Assembly: GCA_947496235.1 (NCBI GenBank)
Contig: CANMCE010000016.1
Location: 1-64,000 of the forward strand
From: an uncultured Glaciecola sp.
GTDB lineage: Bacteria; Pseudomonadota; Gammaproteobacteria; Enterobacterales; Alteromonadaceae
Direction: 5' to 3'
DNA: 64,000 nucleotides
Shown here in pieces: positions 38,158-48,225 of this stretch. The notes beneath the pieces are model-generated. The model worked only from the letters and a program-made list of their open reading frames with translations, ran no database searches and was not told the origin of the DNA. A program made the position numbers and the translations under genes. The number at the start of each line of letters is the position of its first letter. Positions within the stretch are counted from its first letter, which is position 1.

Positions 38158-39201
38158 TTATAAAATATTGTCACCTTGTTCAGGTGAGCGTGCTTGAGCA
38201 GCTTGTTTGCGAATGTCGTTTGCATCACTTTCGGTATCATCCAAATGCTGTTCAAAATCTAATATCTGCTCTTGCGGTTCATCAAGTTTAGGCGCCTCTT
38301 TTTGCGGTTCAACCCCCACCTCAGCGAACTCGTCATCTTTCACCAATCTAACGTTAATACCGTCAGGGAAAATACGTTCGCGAACATCATCAGGCATGCT
38401 GATGCCATTGGATTCAAAAGCGCGCATCACTGTTCGCATAAGTATTGAAGAGACCTTTAGCAAAGAGTGTTGTTCGCTATTTATCCAATAGTACAACTTT
38501 AAATTGATACAACTCGAACCAAGATTATCTAACAACACTTGCGGTTCAGGATCAGCAAGCACAGCAGGATGGTTAGCCATAACATCCATGGCAATAGCCT
38601 GCGCACTTAACACCTGAGATTCATACCCAATACCAATGATAAAGTGTCCGCGCATTTTAGGGTTGGCAGAAAAATTCTTAATCACGTTCTTATATATAGT
38701 CGCATTGGGAATTTGAATATGGTTCCCATCAAAATCTACCAGCGTAGTAGCTCTAGCGGTAACCTGGTGAATAACACCCGTGTGCCCAGCTACATCAACC
38801 ACATCGCCAATTTTAAACGGCTTTTGCACACTTAAAAGAATACTTGAGATGAAGTTTTCAGCGATATCTTTGAAAGCAAAGCCCACTATCAGACCGAGTA
38901 ATCCAGTACCACTGATAAGGGCAATGGCAAACTCAGTCAGTCCCGCCAGTCGCAGGAAGATATACACGCCTACCATGATCACAAAAAAACTGGTGGCGCG
39001 CCTTGTGACTATGCGAATAAGCTCGCTTTTACTCAAATAATCTATAGGTTTGATAAGGAATCGAGAAATTGGGCCGGCTAAAAAGAACAGCACCAAAAAG
39101 CAAACTAATCCAACACCAATCGATGGTAACCGCTCTAACAAATTTGCCATCATGTTATTCATGTCAACAAAGAGCGCATCAGTTGTTTGATCTAGCGGCA
39201 T
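38158..39201 (-). CDS. mscS: MscS-family small-conductance mechanosensitive channel
   Basis: 347 residues from the ATG at 39201 (AAGGA 9 bases upstream); the frame extends seven codons upstream only via TTG. Three membrane segments at about 20-145, with TM3 containing GTGLLGLIVGFAFKDIAENF, then the beta domain GDVVDVAGHTGVIHQV and the alpha/beta vestibule. A polar acidic tail of about 50 residues is longer than in E. coli MscS (286). Releases solutes on hypo-osmotic shock. Confidence 0.93.
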   Translation of the reverse strand: MPLDQTTDALFVDMNNMMANLLERLPSIGVGLVCFLVLFFLAGPISRFLIKPIDYLSKSELIRIVTRRATSFFVIMVGVYIFLRLAGLTEFAIALISGTGLLGLIVGFAFKDIAENFISSILLSVQKPFKIGDVVDVAGHTGVIHQVTARATTLVDFDGNHIQIPNATIYKNVIKNFSANPKMRGHFIIGIGYESQVLSAQAIAMDVMANHPAVLADPEPQVLLDNLGSSCINLKLYYWINSEQHSLLKVSSILMRTVMRAFESNGISMPDDVRERIFPDGINVRLVKDDEFAEVGVEPQKEAPKLDEPQEQILDFEQHLDDTESDANDIRKQAAQARSPEQGDNIL

Positions 39202-39290
39202 AGTCCTTTTTCCTTTTGCCAAAACTGGTCTTTTCTTACCTTAAGATTAATACCTTAGCGCTCGAAGAAAAGACCATTATCAACAACTTT

Positions 39291-40265
39291 TTAGCCAACC
39301 TTAACGACCAAGCGTCCACTAATTTTGCCATCAATAAGTTGCTTGGCATATTCAGGGCAATCTTCTAGTTCAATTTCTTGGGTATTCTTTTTCAAAAAAT
39401 CTGTGATATTAGCGTCACTTAAGGCTTGCCATGCCTGCATTCTTCTCTCGTAAGGCTGATAAACACTGTCCACTCCGACTAAGGTTACACCGCGCAGAAT
39501 AAAAGGCGCTACAGAAGCGGGAAAGTCCATACCTTGCGCTAGGCCACAAGCCGCTACAACACCGCCATACTTGGTAGCTGCGCAGGCATTTGCTAGGGTA
39601 TGACTACCGGCTACATCCACTACACCCGCCCAATGTTCTTTTTGTAACGGTTTACCCGGAGATGAAATCTCATCACGGGATATGACCTCTGATGCTCCCA
39701 TCTCTTTTAAAGTTGCGTGATCTTTTTCTTTACCTGTGGATGCGGTAACTTGATAGCCCTTTTGCGCGAGCAAAACTACAGCAATACTACCTACACCGCC
39801 GGTGGCACCCGTTACTAAAATGGGACCAGATTCTGGTAAAACACCATTATTTTCTAATGCATTTACACAAAGCATAGCGGTGTAGCCTGCGGTACCTATA
39901 GCCATGGCATCCCAAGTCGACATAGTCTCAGGCAAAGGAATTAACCAATCGGCTTTAACTTTGACTTGCTGCGACAATCCGCCCCAGTATCTCTCACCTA
40001 CGCCCCAACCATTTAATACAACTTTATCGCCCTTTGAAAAGCGGTCGTCTTTACTCTCAACCACTGTACCGGCAAAGTCGATACCTGGCGCCATTGGGAA
40101 ATTTCGAATAATTGGGCTTGCGTTGGTAATGGCAAGGCCATCTTTATAATTTAGCGTTGAGTACTCGACATCCACCAGCACATCATTGTCAGGTAGTTCT
40201 GACGGATCTACCTGTTTTACAGATACTTCATAGTCTGGTGTTTTATCGATAATTAGCGCTTGCAT
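39291..40265 (-). CDS. acuI: acrylyl-CoA reductase (NADPH), YhdH/AcuI family
   Basis: 324 residues, the E. coli YhdH length. Zinc-free medium-chain dehydrogenase/reductase: N-terminal STLNYKDGLAI and RNFPMAPGIDFAGTV, then the nucleotide-binding stretch VTGATGGVGSIAV near residue 150. AcuI reduces toxic acrylyl-CoA to propionyl-CoA, which matters in marine bacteria exposed to DMSP-derived acrylate. GGAGG precedes the ATG. No other DMSP genes are in the window. Confidence 0.92.
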   Translation of the reverse strand: MQALIIDKTPDYEVSVKQVDPSELPDNDVLVDVEYSTLNYKDGLAITNASPIIRNFPMAPGIDFAGTVVESKDDRFSKGDKVVLNGWGVGERYWGGLSQQVKVKADWLIPLPETMSTWDAMAIGTAGYTAMLCVNALENNGVLPESGPILVTGATGGVGSIAVVLLAQKGYQVTASTGKEKDHATLKEMGASEVISRDEISSPGKPLQKEHWAGVVDVAGSHTLANACAATKYGGVVAACGLAQGMDFPASVAPFILRGVTLVGVDSVYQPYERRMQAWQALSDANITDFLKKNTQEIELEDCPEYAKQLIDGKISGRLVVKVG

Positions 40266-40449
40266 CTAAACCTCCGTTGGATTCGCATAAAGAAAGCGAT
40301 ACATGTATATATGTGTCCTGCACGCTCACTTAGAAAACTCTATATATTGAATACTTAAGAACCAAAGATAAAGCTTAGCAGACTTAAGTCTTAATACACT
40401 TTAACTTTCAAATTTAACACTATTAGGCAGGTTTATTGGTCGAGAAATA

Positions 40450-40477
40450 AAAAGGCCGCCTAATTAGGCGGCCTTTT
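40450..40477. terminator. 28-bp palindromic terminator of the RND operon
   Basis: The 14-base half AAAAGGCCGCCTAA is followed by its exact complement. On the minus strand the stem GGCCGCC/GGCGGCC is followed by TTTTTATTT, ending the leftward RND pump operon just after its stop at 40487. It may also stop any rightward read-through. Confidence 0.92.
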
Positions 40478-40486
40478 AAACCTAGG

Positions 40487-43400
40487 TTATTCTTTTTCCG
40501 AAACCTCGTCGGGTTTACCAGGGCTGAATATTTTTTCCACCATAACGTAGAACATAGGCACGAATAAGATGGCAATAAATGTTGCAGCTAACATACCGCC
40601 CATTACCGCAATACCTATGGCATTTTGCGAGGCAGCACCTGCACCGCTGGCTATGGCAAGTGGTGTTACACCTAAAATAAATGCCATTGAGGTCATCAAA
40701 ATAGGCCTAAAACGCTGCGCTGCGGCCGTGGATACTGCTTCCATTAGAGGAACTCCTTCTTCCACTTGCGCCTTTGCAAATTCAACAATCAAAATAGCAT
40801 TTTTAGATGCTAATCCTACTGTGGTTAAGAAGGCTACCTGCAGGTACACGTCGTTAGGTAAACCAAACAGGTAGGCCGCTGTCACTGAGCCGAGAATACC
40901 CAATGGCACAACTAAAATCACCGAAAATGGGACAGCCCAACTCTCATAAAGAGCCGCTAGACACAAGAAAACCACCATTATCGAAATAGCGTATAATAAT
41001 GGCGCCTGAGACCCAGCCTGTTTCTCTTCATAAGATAATCCCGACCATTCAATGCCAAATCCAGGCGGTAATTGACCAACGAGTTTGACCATTTCATCCA
41101 TGGCTTCCCCACTGGAAATACCAGGAGCTGGACTACCTTGAATGTTAACCGATGGCAAACCGTTGAAACGTTCTAACCGAGGCGAGCCATAAGTCCATTC
41201 AGTGGTAGAAAAGGCACTAAAGGCTACCATTTCGCCTTGATTGTTACGCACGTACCATTTATCCAAGTCATCTGGTGTCATACGGTGAGCTGCATCGGCT
41301 TGCAGATAAACGCGCTTGATACGCCCTCGATCGATAAAGTCGTTCACATAGCTGGAACCCCAAGCAATCTGTAAAGAGGCGTTAATTTCGCTCAATGACA
41401 CTCCTAAAGCTGAAGCCTTTTCACTATCGATATTCACTTTGAATTGCGGCACATCTGACAAACCATTTGGCCGAACACCCGCTAGCTTAGGATTTTGTGC
41501 AGCCATGCCTAATAACTGATTACGCGCATTCATTAGGGCTTGGTGTCCATTACCAGCGCGGTCTACAAGTTGTAAATCAAATCCAGTAGCATTACCTAAT
41601 TCCATAATTGGAGGCGGTAAAATAGGGAATGCGGTAGCATCTTGTAGTTGCATTAAAGCGCCAAAGGCTTGATTCACTATAGCGCCAGCCGACTGATTTT
41701 CATCTTCGCGATCAGACCAATCTTTAAGATTTAAGAACGCCATACCTGCATTTTGTGCAGATCCCGAAAAGCTGAATCCGACCACAGCAAACATACCGTT
41801 AACTGCTTCGCCTTGTTGATCTAAAAAGAAATCTTCCACTTGCTTAACAGACTCTAAGGTTCTAGTCGCAGTCGACCCTGGCGGCGTATTGATTAGTACA
41901 AACAATCGCCCTTGGTCTTCGTTTGGCAAGAAAGAACCCGGAAGCTGACTGAAGATCATGACCAAGCCACCTACTAGCAAGCCATAAACTACCAGATAAC
42001 GTTTGAATCTAGCCGCCATGTGAGATGAGGTTTTCTCGTAGCGATCACGACCGCGATTAAATAAACGATTGAATCCTCCGAAAAAGCCCTTGTTCTTATC
42101 GTGATCAGGCGCATGCTTTTTCAATAAGGTGGCACACAATGAAGGCGATAGTACAATTGCCACTAACACTGAGAAGGTCATTGCTGACACTATAGTGATG
42201 GAGAACTGGCGATAAATTCCACCGGCAGATCCACTAAAGAATGCCATAGGAACGAATACGGTAGATAACACCACAGCGATACCAATCAAGGCACCTGTAA
42301 TTTGCGTCATGGATTTCTTGGTCGCTTCAACAGGAGACAACCCTTCTTCTTCCATAATACGTTCAACGTTCTCAACTACTACAATGGCATCATCCACCAA
42401 CAAACCTATTGCCAATACCATGGCAAACATAGTCAGCACATTGATACTAAAACCAAACGCATAAAGCACACCGAAGGTACCTAATAACACCACCGGAACT
42501 GCTATGGTAGGAATTAAGGTCGCACGCCAGTTTTGTAGGAACAATAACATTACCAAGAACACTAGCACCACGGCTTCCACTAAGGTGTAAACCACTGATT
42601 CTATGGATAATTCAATAAATGGGGAGCTATCGAGTGGATATATTAGTTTAACGTCGTCAGGCAAATTAGCGCTAAGCTCTTCTACTTTGGCTTTTACCGC
42701 TTCAATTGTTTCTAATGCGTTTGCACCAGAAGCCAAACTAACTGCCATACCTGATGCTGGGTAACGGCTATAACGTACAATTACATCATAGGATTCAGCG
42801 CCTAACTCAACTCGAGCAATGTCTCTTACTCTTACTTGAGAACCATCGGTGTTAACCCGCAATACAATATTCTCAAAATCTTTAACCGTTTGTAGCCTTG
42901 ATTGCGCTTGAATAGTGGCATTAATTTGCTGACCTTGAATAGACGGCAAGCCACCAAGTTGTCCAGCAGAAACGTCAGTATTTTGGGTTTGAACGGCGTT
43001 TTGAACATCTAAGGGCGTTAGATTAAAACTATATAATTTGTTTGGATCTAACCAAATACGCATTGAACGCTGGGCGCCGAATACGCGCACATTACCAACA
43101 CCATTTACTCGAGAAATAGGGTCGCGATATTGAGAAATCAGCATGTCACTAAGTGCATATTGGTCATAGGCTTCATTTTTAGAATAAAAGCCAACCACCA
43201 AGGCAAACGAATCATTCGATTTAGTAACTGTTACCCCTTGTTGTTGCACAGATTGGGGCAACAAAGGCAAAGCGCGTTGCACTTTATTCTGCGTTTGTAC
43301 CTGAGCGATATCCGGGTCGGTGCCTGGCGCAAAGGTCAAGTTCACAGACATGGTGCCGTTTGAGCTACTCGCTGAGAAATAACGTAAATTATCGATACCT

Positions 43401-43609
43401 GACAAATTCTGCTCAATAATTTGCGTCACTGAGTTCTCAATGGTTTCAGCAGAAGCACCAGGATAAGTTGCGGAAATAGCCACCGAAGGTGGAGCTACTT
43501 TTGGATATTGTTCAATTGGCAACGAATATATTGCCAATGCGCCCGTCATCATAGTAATTATTGCGAGCACCCAAGCAAAAACAGGACGGTCAATAAAAAA
43601 TCTAGCCAT
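40487..43609 (-). CDS. RND multidrug efflux pump, AcrB/HAE1 type
   Basis: 1040 residues, near the AcrB length of about 1049. Twelve membrane segments in two halves with large periplasmic loops. The proton-relay aspartates are present in GLLVDDAIVVVENVERIM (TM4), and the family start MARFFIDRPVFAWVLAI and the GLASKNAILIVEFAK stretch (TM10) are intact. Works as a trimer with the adaptor encoded 20 bases upstream and a TolC-type channel, which is not encoded here. Substrates cannot be told from sequence. Confidence 0.95.
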   Translation of the reverse strand: MARFFIDRPVFAWVLAIITMMTGALAIYSLPIEQYPKVAPPSVAISATYPGASAETIENSVTQIIEQNLSGIDNLRYFSASSSNGTMSVNLTFAPGTDPDIAQVQTQNKVQRALPLLPQSVQQQGVTVTKSNDSFALVVGFYSKNEAYDQYALSDMLISQYRDPISRVNGVGNVRVFGAQRSMRIWLDPNKLYSFNLTPLDVQNAVQTQNTDVSAGQLGGLPSIQGQQINATIQAQSRLQTVKDFENIVLRVNTDGSQVRVRDIARVELGAESYDVIVRYSRYPASGMAVSLASGANALETIEAVKAKVEELSANLPDDVKLIYPLDSSPFIELSIESVVYTLVEAVVLVFLVMLLFLQNWRATLIPTIAVPVVLLGTFGVLYAFGFSINVLTMFAMVLAIGLLVDDAIVVVENVERIMEEEGLSPVEATKKSMTQITGALIGIAVVLSTVFVPMAFFSGSAGGIYRQFSITIVSAMTFSVLVAIVLSPSLCATLLKKHAPDHDKNKGFFGGFNRLFNRGRDRYEKTSSHMAARFKRYLVVYGLLVGGLVMIFSQLPGSFLPNEDQGRLFVLINTPPGSTATRTLESVKQVEDFFLDQQGEAVNGMFAVVGFSFSGSAQNAGMAFLNLKDWSDREDENQSAGAIVNQAFGALMQLQDATAFPILPPPIMELGNATGFDLQLVDRAGNGHQALMNARNQLLGMAAQNPKLAGVRPNGLSDVPQFKVNIDSEKASALGVSLSEINASLQIAWGSSYVNDFIDRGRIKRVYLQADAAHRMTPDDLDKWYVRNNQGEMVAFSAFSTTEWTYGSPRLERFNGLPSVNIQGSPAPGISSGEAMDEMVKLVGQLPPGFGIEWSGLSYEEKQAGSQAPLLYAISIMVVFLCLAALYESWAVPFSVILVVPLGILGSVTAAYLFGLPNDVYLQVAFLTTVGLASKNAILIVEFAKAQVEEGVPLMEAVSTAAAQRFRPILMTSMAFILGVTPLAIASGAGAASQNAIGIAVMGGMLAATFIAILFVPMFYVMVEKIFSPGKPDEVSEKE

Positions 43610-43629
43610 ATTCTAAAAAGTCCTATTTA

Positions 43630-44790
43630 TTATCGTTGAGCTGTAAGTACTTTGTCTTCAGAGTTGCGCTGCCAAGCGATAGGCGTTACCGTCATACCTT
43701 CACTGGTTTTTTGGTATCCAGTCACTATTACGCGGTCCCCCTCATTTAGGCCTCCCTCCACCACGTATTGGTCTTTATAGGTTCGGCTTGATTTTAAGGT
43801 GCGACCTTCTACTTGGTCACTGCTATTAACGACAAATACTTTTAATGAGCCGTCAGGCTGGCGCGTGGTCGCTCGTTGTGGGACTAATAACTCAGGCGAT
43901 GTATCCAAAACCACATGTGCTTTTACAAATAAGCCGGGCATTAACAAGCTTTCTGGATTTGGAATTTCGGCACGCAAAGTAACCGAGCCCGTTGTTTGAT
44001 CTACTGTCACTTCTGAGAATTTTAACTTACCCGTTTGATTAAATACTTCACCTGTCACTTCATCAAGGGTTAACTTAACCGGTAACTCTTTCTCTTTGCT
44101 TAACTGTCTACGAATATCCAGAATGGCGCTCCCAGACTCCTGCATATCAACAAAAATAGGGTGAAGCTGTGTAATCGTTGCTAATTGCTGACTCTGGTTA
44201 GCGTTAACTAAAGCACCTTCTGTAACGAAAGAGCGGCTAATTTGACCGCTGATTGGCGCATACATCTTGGTATAGTTTAGGTTAACTCTTGCTAATTCTA
44301 CTGCAGCTTCAGCAACACTTATTGCTGCTACCGCTTGTTCACGTTGGGCTTTAACGTCATCAAATTCTTGTTGGCTAATGGCGTTTTTCTTAATCAAATC
44401 TTGATAGCGAGTTAATCGCGCATCTAACGTATTTAAATTAGCTTGCGCACTTTTGACATCAGCAACAGCAGCATTCAGCTGCGCTTTATATCTAGCATCA
44501 TCGATTTGATACAATTGCTCACCTTGCTCAACATGCGCACCTTCTTCAAACAAGCGTTTTGTGATGACACCATCTACTTGAGGACGTACTTGTGACTGTC
44601 GGTAAGGTGTAATACGGCCCGGAAGGGCTACTTCATTTGCAATTAATTGCGTTTCTAATGAAATCACAGATACTTTTGGTGGTGGCATTCCTTGAGCACC
44701 CATTGCTGCGTTTTCTTCGCCTTGGCCAGAACATCCTGCTGCCAATGCAATTACTGCAAACATGAAGGATAACTTAAGTTTTTGTTTCAT
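43630..44790 (-). CDS. RND periplasmic adaptor lipoprotein, AcrA type
   Basis: 386 residues with a lipoprotein signal (lipobox LAAGC, Cys at about 20). Order of domains: barrel-sandwich/lipoyl half VRPQVDGVITKRLFEEGAHVEQG, an alpha-hairpin (about 95-165), the second lipoyl half MYAPISGQISRSFVTEGALV, then beta-barrel and membrane-proximal domains. Links the inner membrane pump to an outer membrane channel. First gene of the leftward operon; the shared intergenic region with tetR carries a palindromic operator. Confidence 0.95.
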   Translation of the reverse strand: MKQKLKLSFMFAVIALAAGCSGQGEENAAMGAQGMPPPKVSVISLETQLIANEVALPGRITPYRQSQVRPQVDGVITKRLFEEGAHVEQGEQLYQIDDARYKAQLNAAVADVKSAQANLNTLDARLTRYQDLIKKNAISQQEFDDVKAQREQAVAAISVAEAAVELARVNLNYTKMYAPISGQISRSFVTEGALVNANQSQQLATITQLHPIFVDMQESGSAILDIRRQLSKEKELPVKLTLDEVTGEVFNQTGKLKFSEVTVDQTTGSVTLRAEIPNPESLLMPGLFVKAHVVLDTSPELLVPQRATTRQPDGSLKVFVVNSSDQVEGRTLKSSRTYKDQYVVEGGLNEGDRVIVTGYQKTSEGMTVTPIAWQRNSEDKVLTAQR

Positions 44791-44883
44791 ATAAATTTTC
44801 TCGAACTCTGAAGTGTCTGTAATTTTTTAACCTTAGTAAATAATAAATTTACAGGTTAGACAAATAATAAACTTAGTAGTAAT

Positions 44884-44901
44884 ATACATACATGTATGTA
44901 T
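44884..44901. promoter_or_regulatory. TetR/AcrR-type operator palindrome
   Basis: ATACATACATGTATGTAT is a perfect 18-bp palindrome between the divergent adaptor and tetR genes. It resembles the E. coli AcrR operator (TACATACAT...ATGTATGTA). It lies 22 bases before the tetR start, so the regulator probably represses itself and the pump. Confidence 0.8.
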
Positions 44902-44923
44902 GTTGTCAAAGAAAAAGGTACTT

Positions 44924-45538
44924 ATGCGTCGCACAAAATTAGAAGCAGAAGAAACCCGAGTCGCTATATTAAACGCTGCAATTGACGTTTTTATTGCAGA
45001 AGGTGTCGCTAGAGCGTCATTAGATAAAATTGCGAAAGCCGCAGATGTAACACGTGGTGCAATTTACTGGCATTTTTCGAACAAAATAGAAATCTTCGAT
45101 GCCCTGCATGAACAACTGCATAAACCTTTTATTGAACGTGTTCTAGAAGGTTTAGAACTCTCTCATGACGATCCAGCTGATCAACTGCTTTCCATATGTA
45201 CTGATATACTTACCGAATTGGATCAAGATGAGCAAAAACGAAAATTGCTGACGTTGTTTTTGCTCAAATGTGACTATTCGGGAGATTTTCAACTAAGTAA
45301 AGAAAAGTTCTTATTAAGCAAACAAAAAACTATTAGTACCTTTGCCACTTATTTTGAAAAAGCTTCCGCTAAAGGAAATTTATCTACAACTGTTGACCCT
45401 CGTTTGTTAGGTATTGCATTGCAGAGTTTTATCCGCGGAATTGTTATGGAATACCTAGAAGCGCCAAGCGGAGTTGATATTGCTAAAGACGGTAAGGCCC
45501 TACTAAAATTACTTTTTGCTGGGATCAAAGCCGAATAA
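44924..45538 (+). CDS. TetR-family repressor of the RND pump (AcrR-like)
   Basis: 204 residues from the ATG at 44924, which has AAAAAGG about 6 bases upstream and starts like AcrR (MRRTKLEAEETR); an in-frame ATG eight codons earlier overlaps the operator. N-terminal helix-turn-helix with ASLDKIAKAADVTRGAIYWH typical of AcrR, then a ligand-binding helical domain. Divergent from the pump it probably represses. Confidence 0.92.
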   Translation: MRRTKLEAEETRVAILNAAIDVFIAEGVARASLDKIAKAADVTRGAIYWHFSNKIEIFDALHEQLHKPFIERVLEGLELSHDDPADQLLSICTDILTELDQDEQKRKLLTLFLLKCDYSGDFQLSKEKFLLSKQKTISTFATYFEKASAKGNLSTTVDPRLLGIALQSFIRGIVMEYLEAPSGVDIAKDGKALLKLLFAGIKAE

Positions 45539-45774
45539 TCAAGAGCGAATGTCAGCTTTTTTATCAGATCACATGGTCAGACCTCATACCTTTGCAAGGT
45601 AAATTTCCAATCTATTGTTTTTATTGTGTATTTCAATTTGGGCTCAATAATTGCAACTGCATATTTTAGACATGGGCTAGTTTGTGGCTGCCCTCTTTAT
45701 TGTCTTATTACGTTCAGATTTACCTTAATAAATCCGATACCTATTTAGCAGTAACATCAGTAAAGGATAAAACC

Positions 45775-46674
45775 ATGTGTTTAAAAACACTAAAAAGCGC
45801 GCTCTTGCTTTGCACCTTAGCGATAAGCTCACATTCAATTAGCTCTCCATTGAGCGAATACAACCTAATCTTATCCGGTGACTATGTTTATCATGGTGGT
45901 GAAGTTGAAGGTGCTTCATTTATTGGTGGTGAATTAGTTGCTTATGGTCATTCTCCCACCTTTGGCACGCGAGATATTCCTATCGCCAATAGTCTTTCAG
46001 TTGTAGGCGACATAAATGCGGCAAATTTAAATATCAACAGAGGTAATCTTACCTATGGAAGTGCGCTCAATGTTGGCAATGTAAATATGAACAGTGGTGG
46101 TAGCGTTTCTCATGATAATGATCTGAGCATTGATGGTCTAGTAGCAGACCTTCTAACTCAAAGCTCATATTTAGCTGGACTTACAAGTAATGGCGTTTTT
46201 AATGCTGGCTATTTAACTTACACAGGTTCTGATGAACTAGCGATATTTGAAGTCAATTTTGATCAAGTGTTTGCCCAAAACACTACTTTAAAATTAGCCT
46301 ATGGTAATGCCTCAACTGTGGTGATTAACGTGCATGGAGAAAACGTTAATGTTGCGGGTGGCGTAAATATTACTGATGGTTTCAGAAATTTAGGCGCTAA
46401 TAATATTATCTGGAACTTTGCTGATGCTTCCTCTATTAATTTCAATAGTATTTGTATGTACGGCGCGGTATTAGCTATAAACGCGGAACTCAGCGGCGGG
46501 TGTGTATTCGATGGTGGTGTGGCAGCAAAATCTTATGAAGGCTCTGCAGAGTTTCATCAGTTTTTAACCAGTACGCCCCCTCCTACATCAAATATCGAAG
46601 TCAGCTCACCTACCATGTCGATACTCATTTTGAGTTTATTTGCCGGCATATTAATCCGCCGCAGATTTGCTTAA
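45775..46674 (+). CDS. choice-of-anchor A family surface protein with PEP-CTERM-like tail
   Basis: 299 residues from the ATG at 45775 (AAAGGA 8-9 bases upstream; the open frame extends 31 codons more without signal features). Signal peptide about 1-23. The body has the beta-rich CAA-domain pattern, starting YNLILSGDYVYHGGEVEG, with VVGDINAANLNINRGN and many GN/GG turns. The end VSSPTMSILILSLFAGILIRRRFA is split as a short motif, one hydrophobic stretch and RRR, a VPEP-variant sorting tail. Probably surface or biofilm associated. A terminator hairpin follows. Confidence 0.75.
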   Translation: MCLKTLKSALLLCTLAISSHSISSPLSEYNLILSGDYVYHGGEVEGASFIGGELVAYGHSPTFGTRDIPIANSLSVVGDINAANLNINRGNLTYGSALNVGNVNMNSGGSVSHDNDLSIDGLVADLLTQSSYLAGLTSNGVFNAGYLTYTGSDELAIFEVNFDQVFAQNTTLKLAYGNASTVVINVHGENVNVAGGVNITDGFRNLGANNIIWNFADASSINFNSICMYGAVLAINAELSGGCVFDGGVAAKSYEGSAEFHQFLTSTPPPTSNIEVSSPTMSILILSLFAGILIRRRFA

Positions 46675-46741
46675 TATGTGAATTGAGTTCTAATTTCATG
46701 TTCCGCTAGTTAAGCAAGCCGTTTACTTTACGTAAATTTAT

Positions 46742-46769
46742 AAAGCCCTCTATTTGAATTGAGGGCTTT
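46742..46769 (+). terminator. terminator after the CAA-domain gene
   Basis: AAAGCCCTC (46742-46750) pairs with GAGGGCTTT (46761-46769) around a 10-base loop; GGCTTTATTTTTAT follows. The U-rich tail is slightly displaced but the stem is strong. Confidence 0.7.
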
Positions 46770-46938
46770 GGCTTTATTTTTATACATCTCAAGTTAACTT
46801 TATGTGTAGGATTTGGTCGAATGATTCCACGTATATTGCCTGTCATAGGGTACATCTAACAGATGGGCCTATCTTTCACATCTACTTAATACCGCTCCGA
46901 GAGACTCGGATAGAATGATGGGGTACTACACAATTCAA

Positions 46939-48225
46939 TTATTGATTCATGCGGCTGACAATCCGCTGTGCAAGGTCAGCAATTCGTACGTTCTGTTCCA
47001 TTGCGGTAGACCTTAATTCTTTGAATGCTTGTTGTTCGGTAATCTTCATATGCTGCATTAACAGAAGCTTAGCTCTATCTATTACTTTTTGTTCGCTTAG
47101 AGCTTCCTTTGCAGCTGCTAACTCGTTCGACATGTCCTGAATATGCTGTGCTTGTCCTCGAATAAGATCGTAAAATGACTTATGCACTGACATGTTGCCC
47201 GTTTCAGTGATTGTATTTTGATTAACATCGACTCCGTGTAATCCTCTTACTGTCGTATCAAATAGCATAGTTACCGGCGCATCATTATGAGGAGCGCTAT
47301 TGTTCAATGAATCGAGTAAAAGCTTATGATTACGTAGTTCTTCTTCTGCTTGTTTGATACGTTCATTCGCTTGCTCTGTTAGCCGCTCAGTTAGGTGTTC
47401 CTCAATTTTTTGCATGGCATCAATGCGCTTAGTAGCAATGTCGTACCACACCTCGCTAAGCTCTTGGGAACATGCCTGACCTGATGCCAACCCACAAATC
47501 ATATGTCTGAGTTGACTAATTTGTGCTGATATCTCATTTTTTTGTTGAATATCCCACATCGATAACTCTTCACTGTCTGCAAATTTAATGAAAGTTTCAA
47601 AACAGTGGGTTTGGGATTCTGTCAGTGAGCTTATACGCTCACAAAGATCGGAATCGAAGTGGCTTTCTGAAAAGCCAATGGCACCCCATGCCCGCTCTTG
47701 CCCTGCAAATTCTTTACCTTGCATAAAATTAAATAACGCAACGAGTAAGCGGGTGATTTTTGGATCGCTGGCAACATCAGCCGCTTCAAATATTACATCA
47801 AGTAAGCCCGCAATTAATCGACAATAGGCATTTGTTGACTCTAGTGGTGACAGTTGCTGTTGGTGTATTTTCTCGCGTAAATTAGGTAGATGATCCATGC
47901 CCTGTAATGCAAATGTGATGCTACCCAGTAGCCGCATCGATTGTCCGTTGTCCATTCGGCCCAAATAAAGAGATTTTAATAGGCTACGTAGATGTTGTTC
48001 GCTTTCTTCACTAGCGATTATTTGTTTAAGACGGTTTTCGGCAAATAGTTCAGCTTTTGATCCTAAATAGACGTTGCTAATTCCCCTTTCTTTTTGCAAC
48101 TGGTGGATAATATCTTTTACGGCCTTTACGGTTTTACAATTGAGTGATAAATGATGTAGCGCCTGTATCTCCTGATGTTTAGCAGAGAGTAAAAAGCGTT
48201 TTGTAATATCACTATGTGTGTTCAT
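46939..48225 (-). CDS. nasR: nitrate/nitrite-sensing antitermination regulator NasR (NIT + ANTAR)
   Basis: 428 residues from the ATG at 48225; the frame extends four codons further to a GTG. The N-terminal and central part (about 30-270) is an all-helical NIT nitrate-sensing domain, with QLQKERGISNVYLGS at the start. The C-terminal ANTAR domain (about 370-425) carries IDRAKLLLMQHMKITEQQAF and ELRSTAMEQNVRIADLA. In Klebsiella NasR, nitrate binding lets ANTAR bind two hexaloop hairpins in the nasF leader and prevent termination. Three leaders of this type lie downstream in this window (48563, 51422 and 59192), so NasR very probably controls all three operons. Divergent from the FNT gene. Confidence 0.93.
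   Translation of the reverse strand: MNTHSDITKRFLLSAKHQEIQALHHLSLNCKTVKAVKDIIHQLQKERGISNVYLGSKAELFAENRLKQIIASEESEQHLRSLLKSLYLGRMDNGQSMRLLGSITFALQGMDHLPNLREKIHQQQLSPLESTNAYCRLIAGLLDVIFEAADVASDPKITRLLVALFNFMQGKEFAGQERAWGAIGFSESHFDSDLCERISSLTESQTHCFETFIKFADSEELSMWDIQQKNEISAQISQLRHMICGLASGQACSQELSEVWYDIATKRIDAMQKIEEHLTERLTEQANERIKQAEEELRNHKLLLDSLNNSAPHNDAPVTMLFDTTVRGLHGVDVNQNTITETGNMSVHKSFYDLIRGQAQHIQDMSNELAAAKEALSEQKVIDRAKLLLMQHMKITEQQAFKELRSTAMEQNVRIADLAQRIVSRMNQ

Noticed and set aside
46896..46910. TCCGAG-AGA-CTCGGA as nasR terminator
   Set aside because: Good 6-bp hairpin but no T tract follows on the minus strand.
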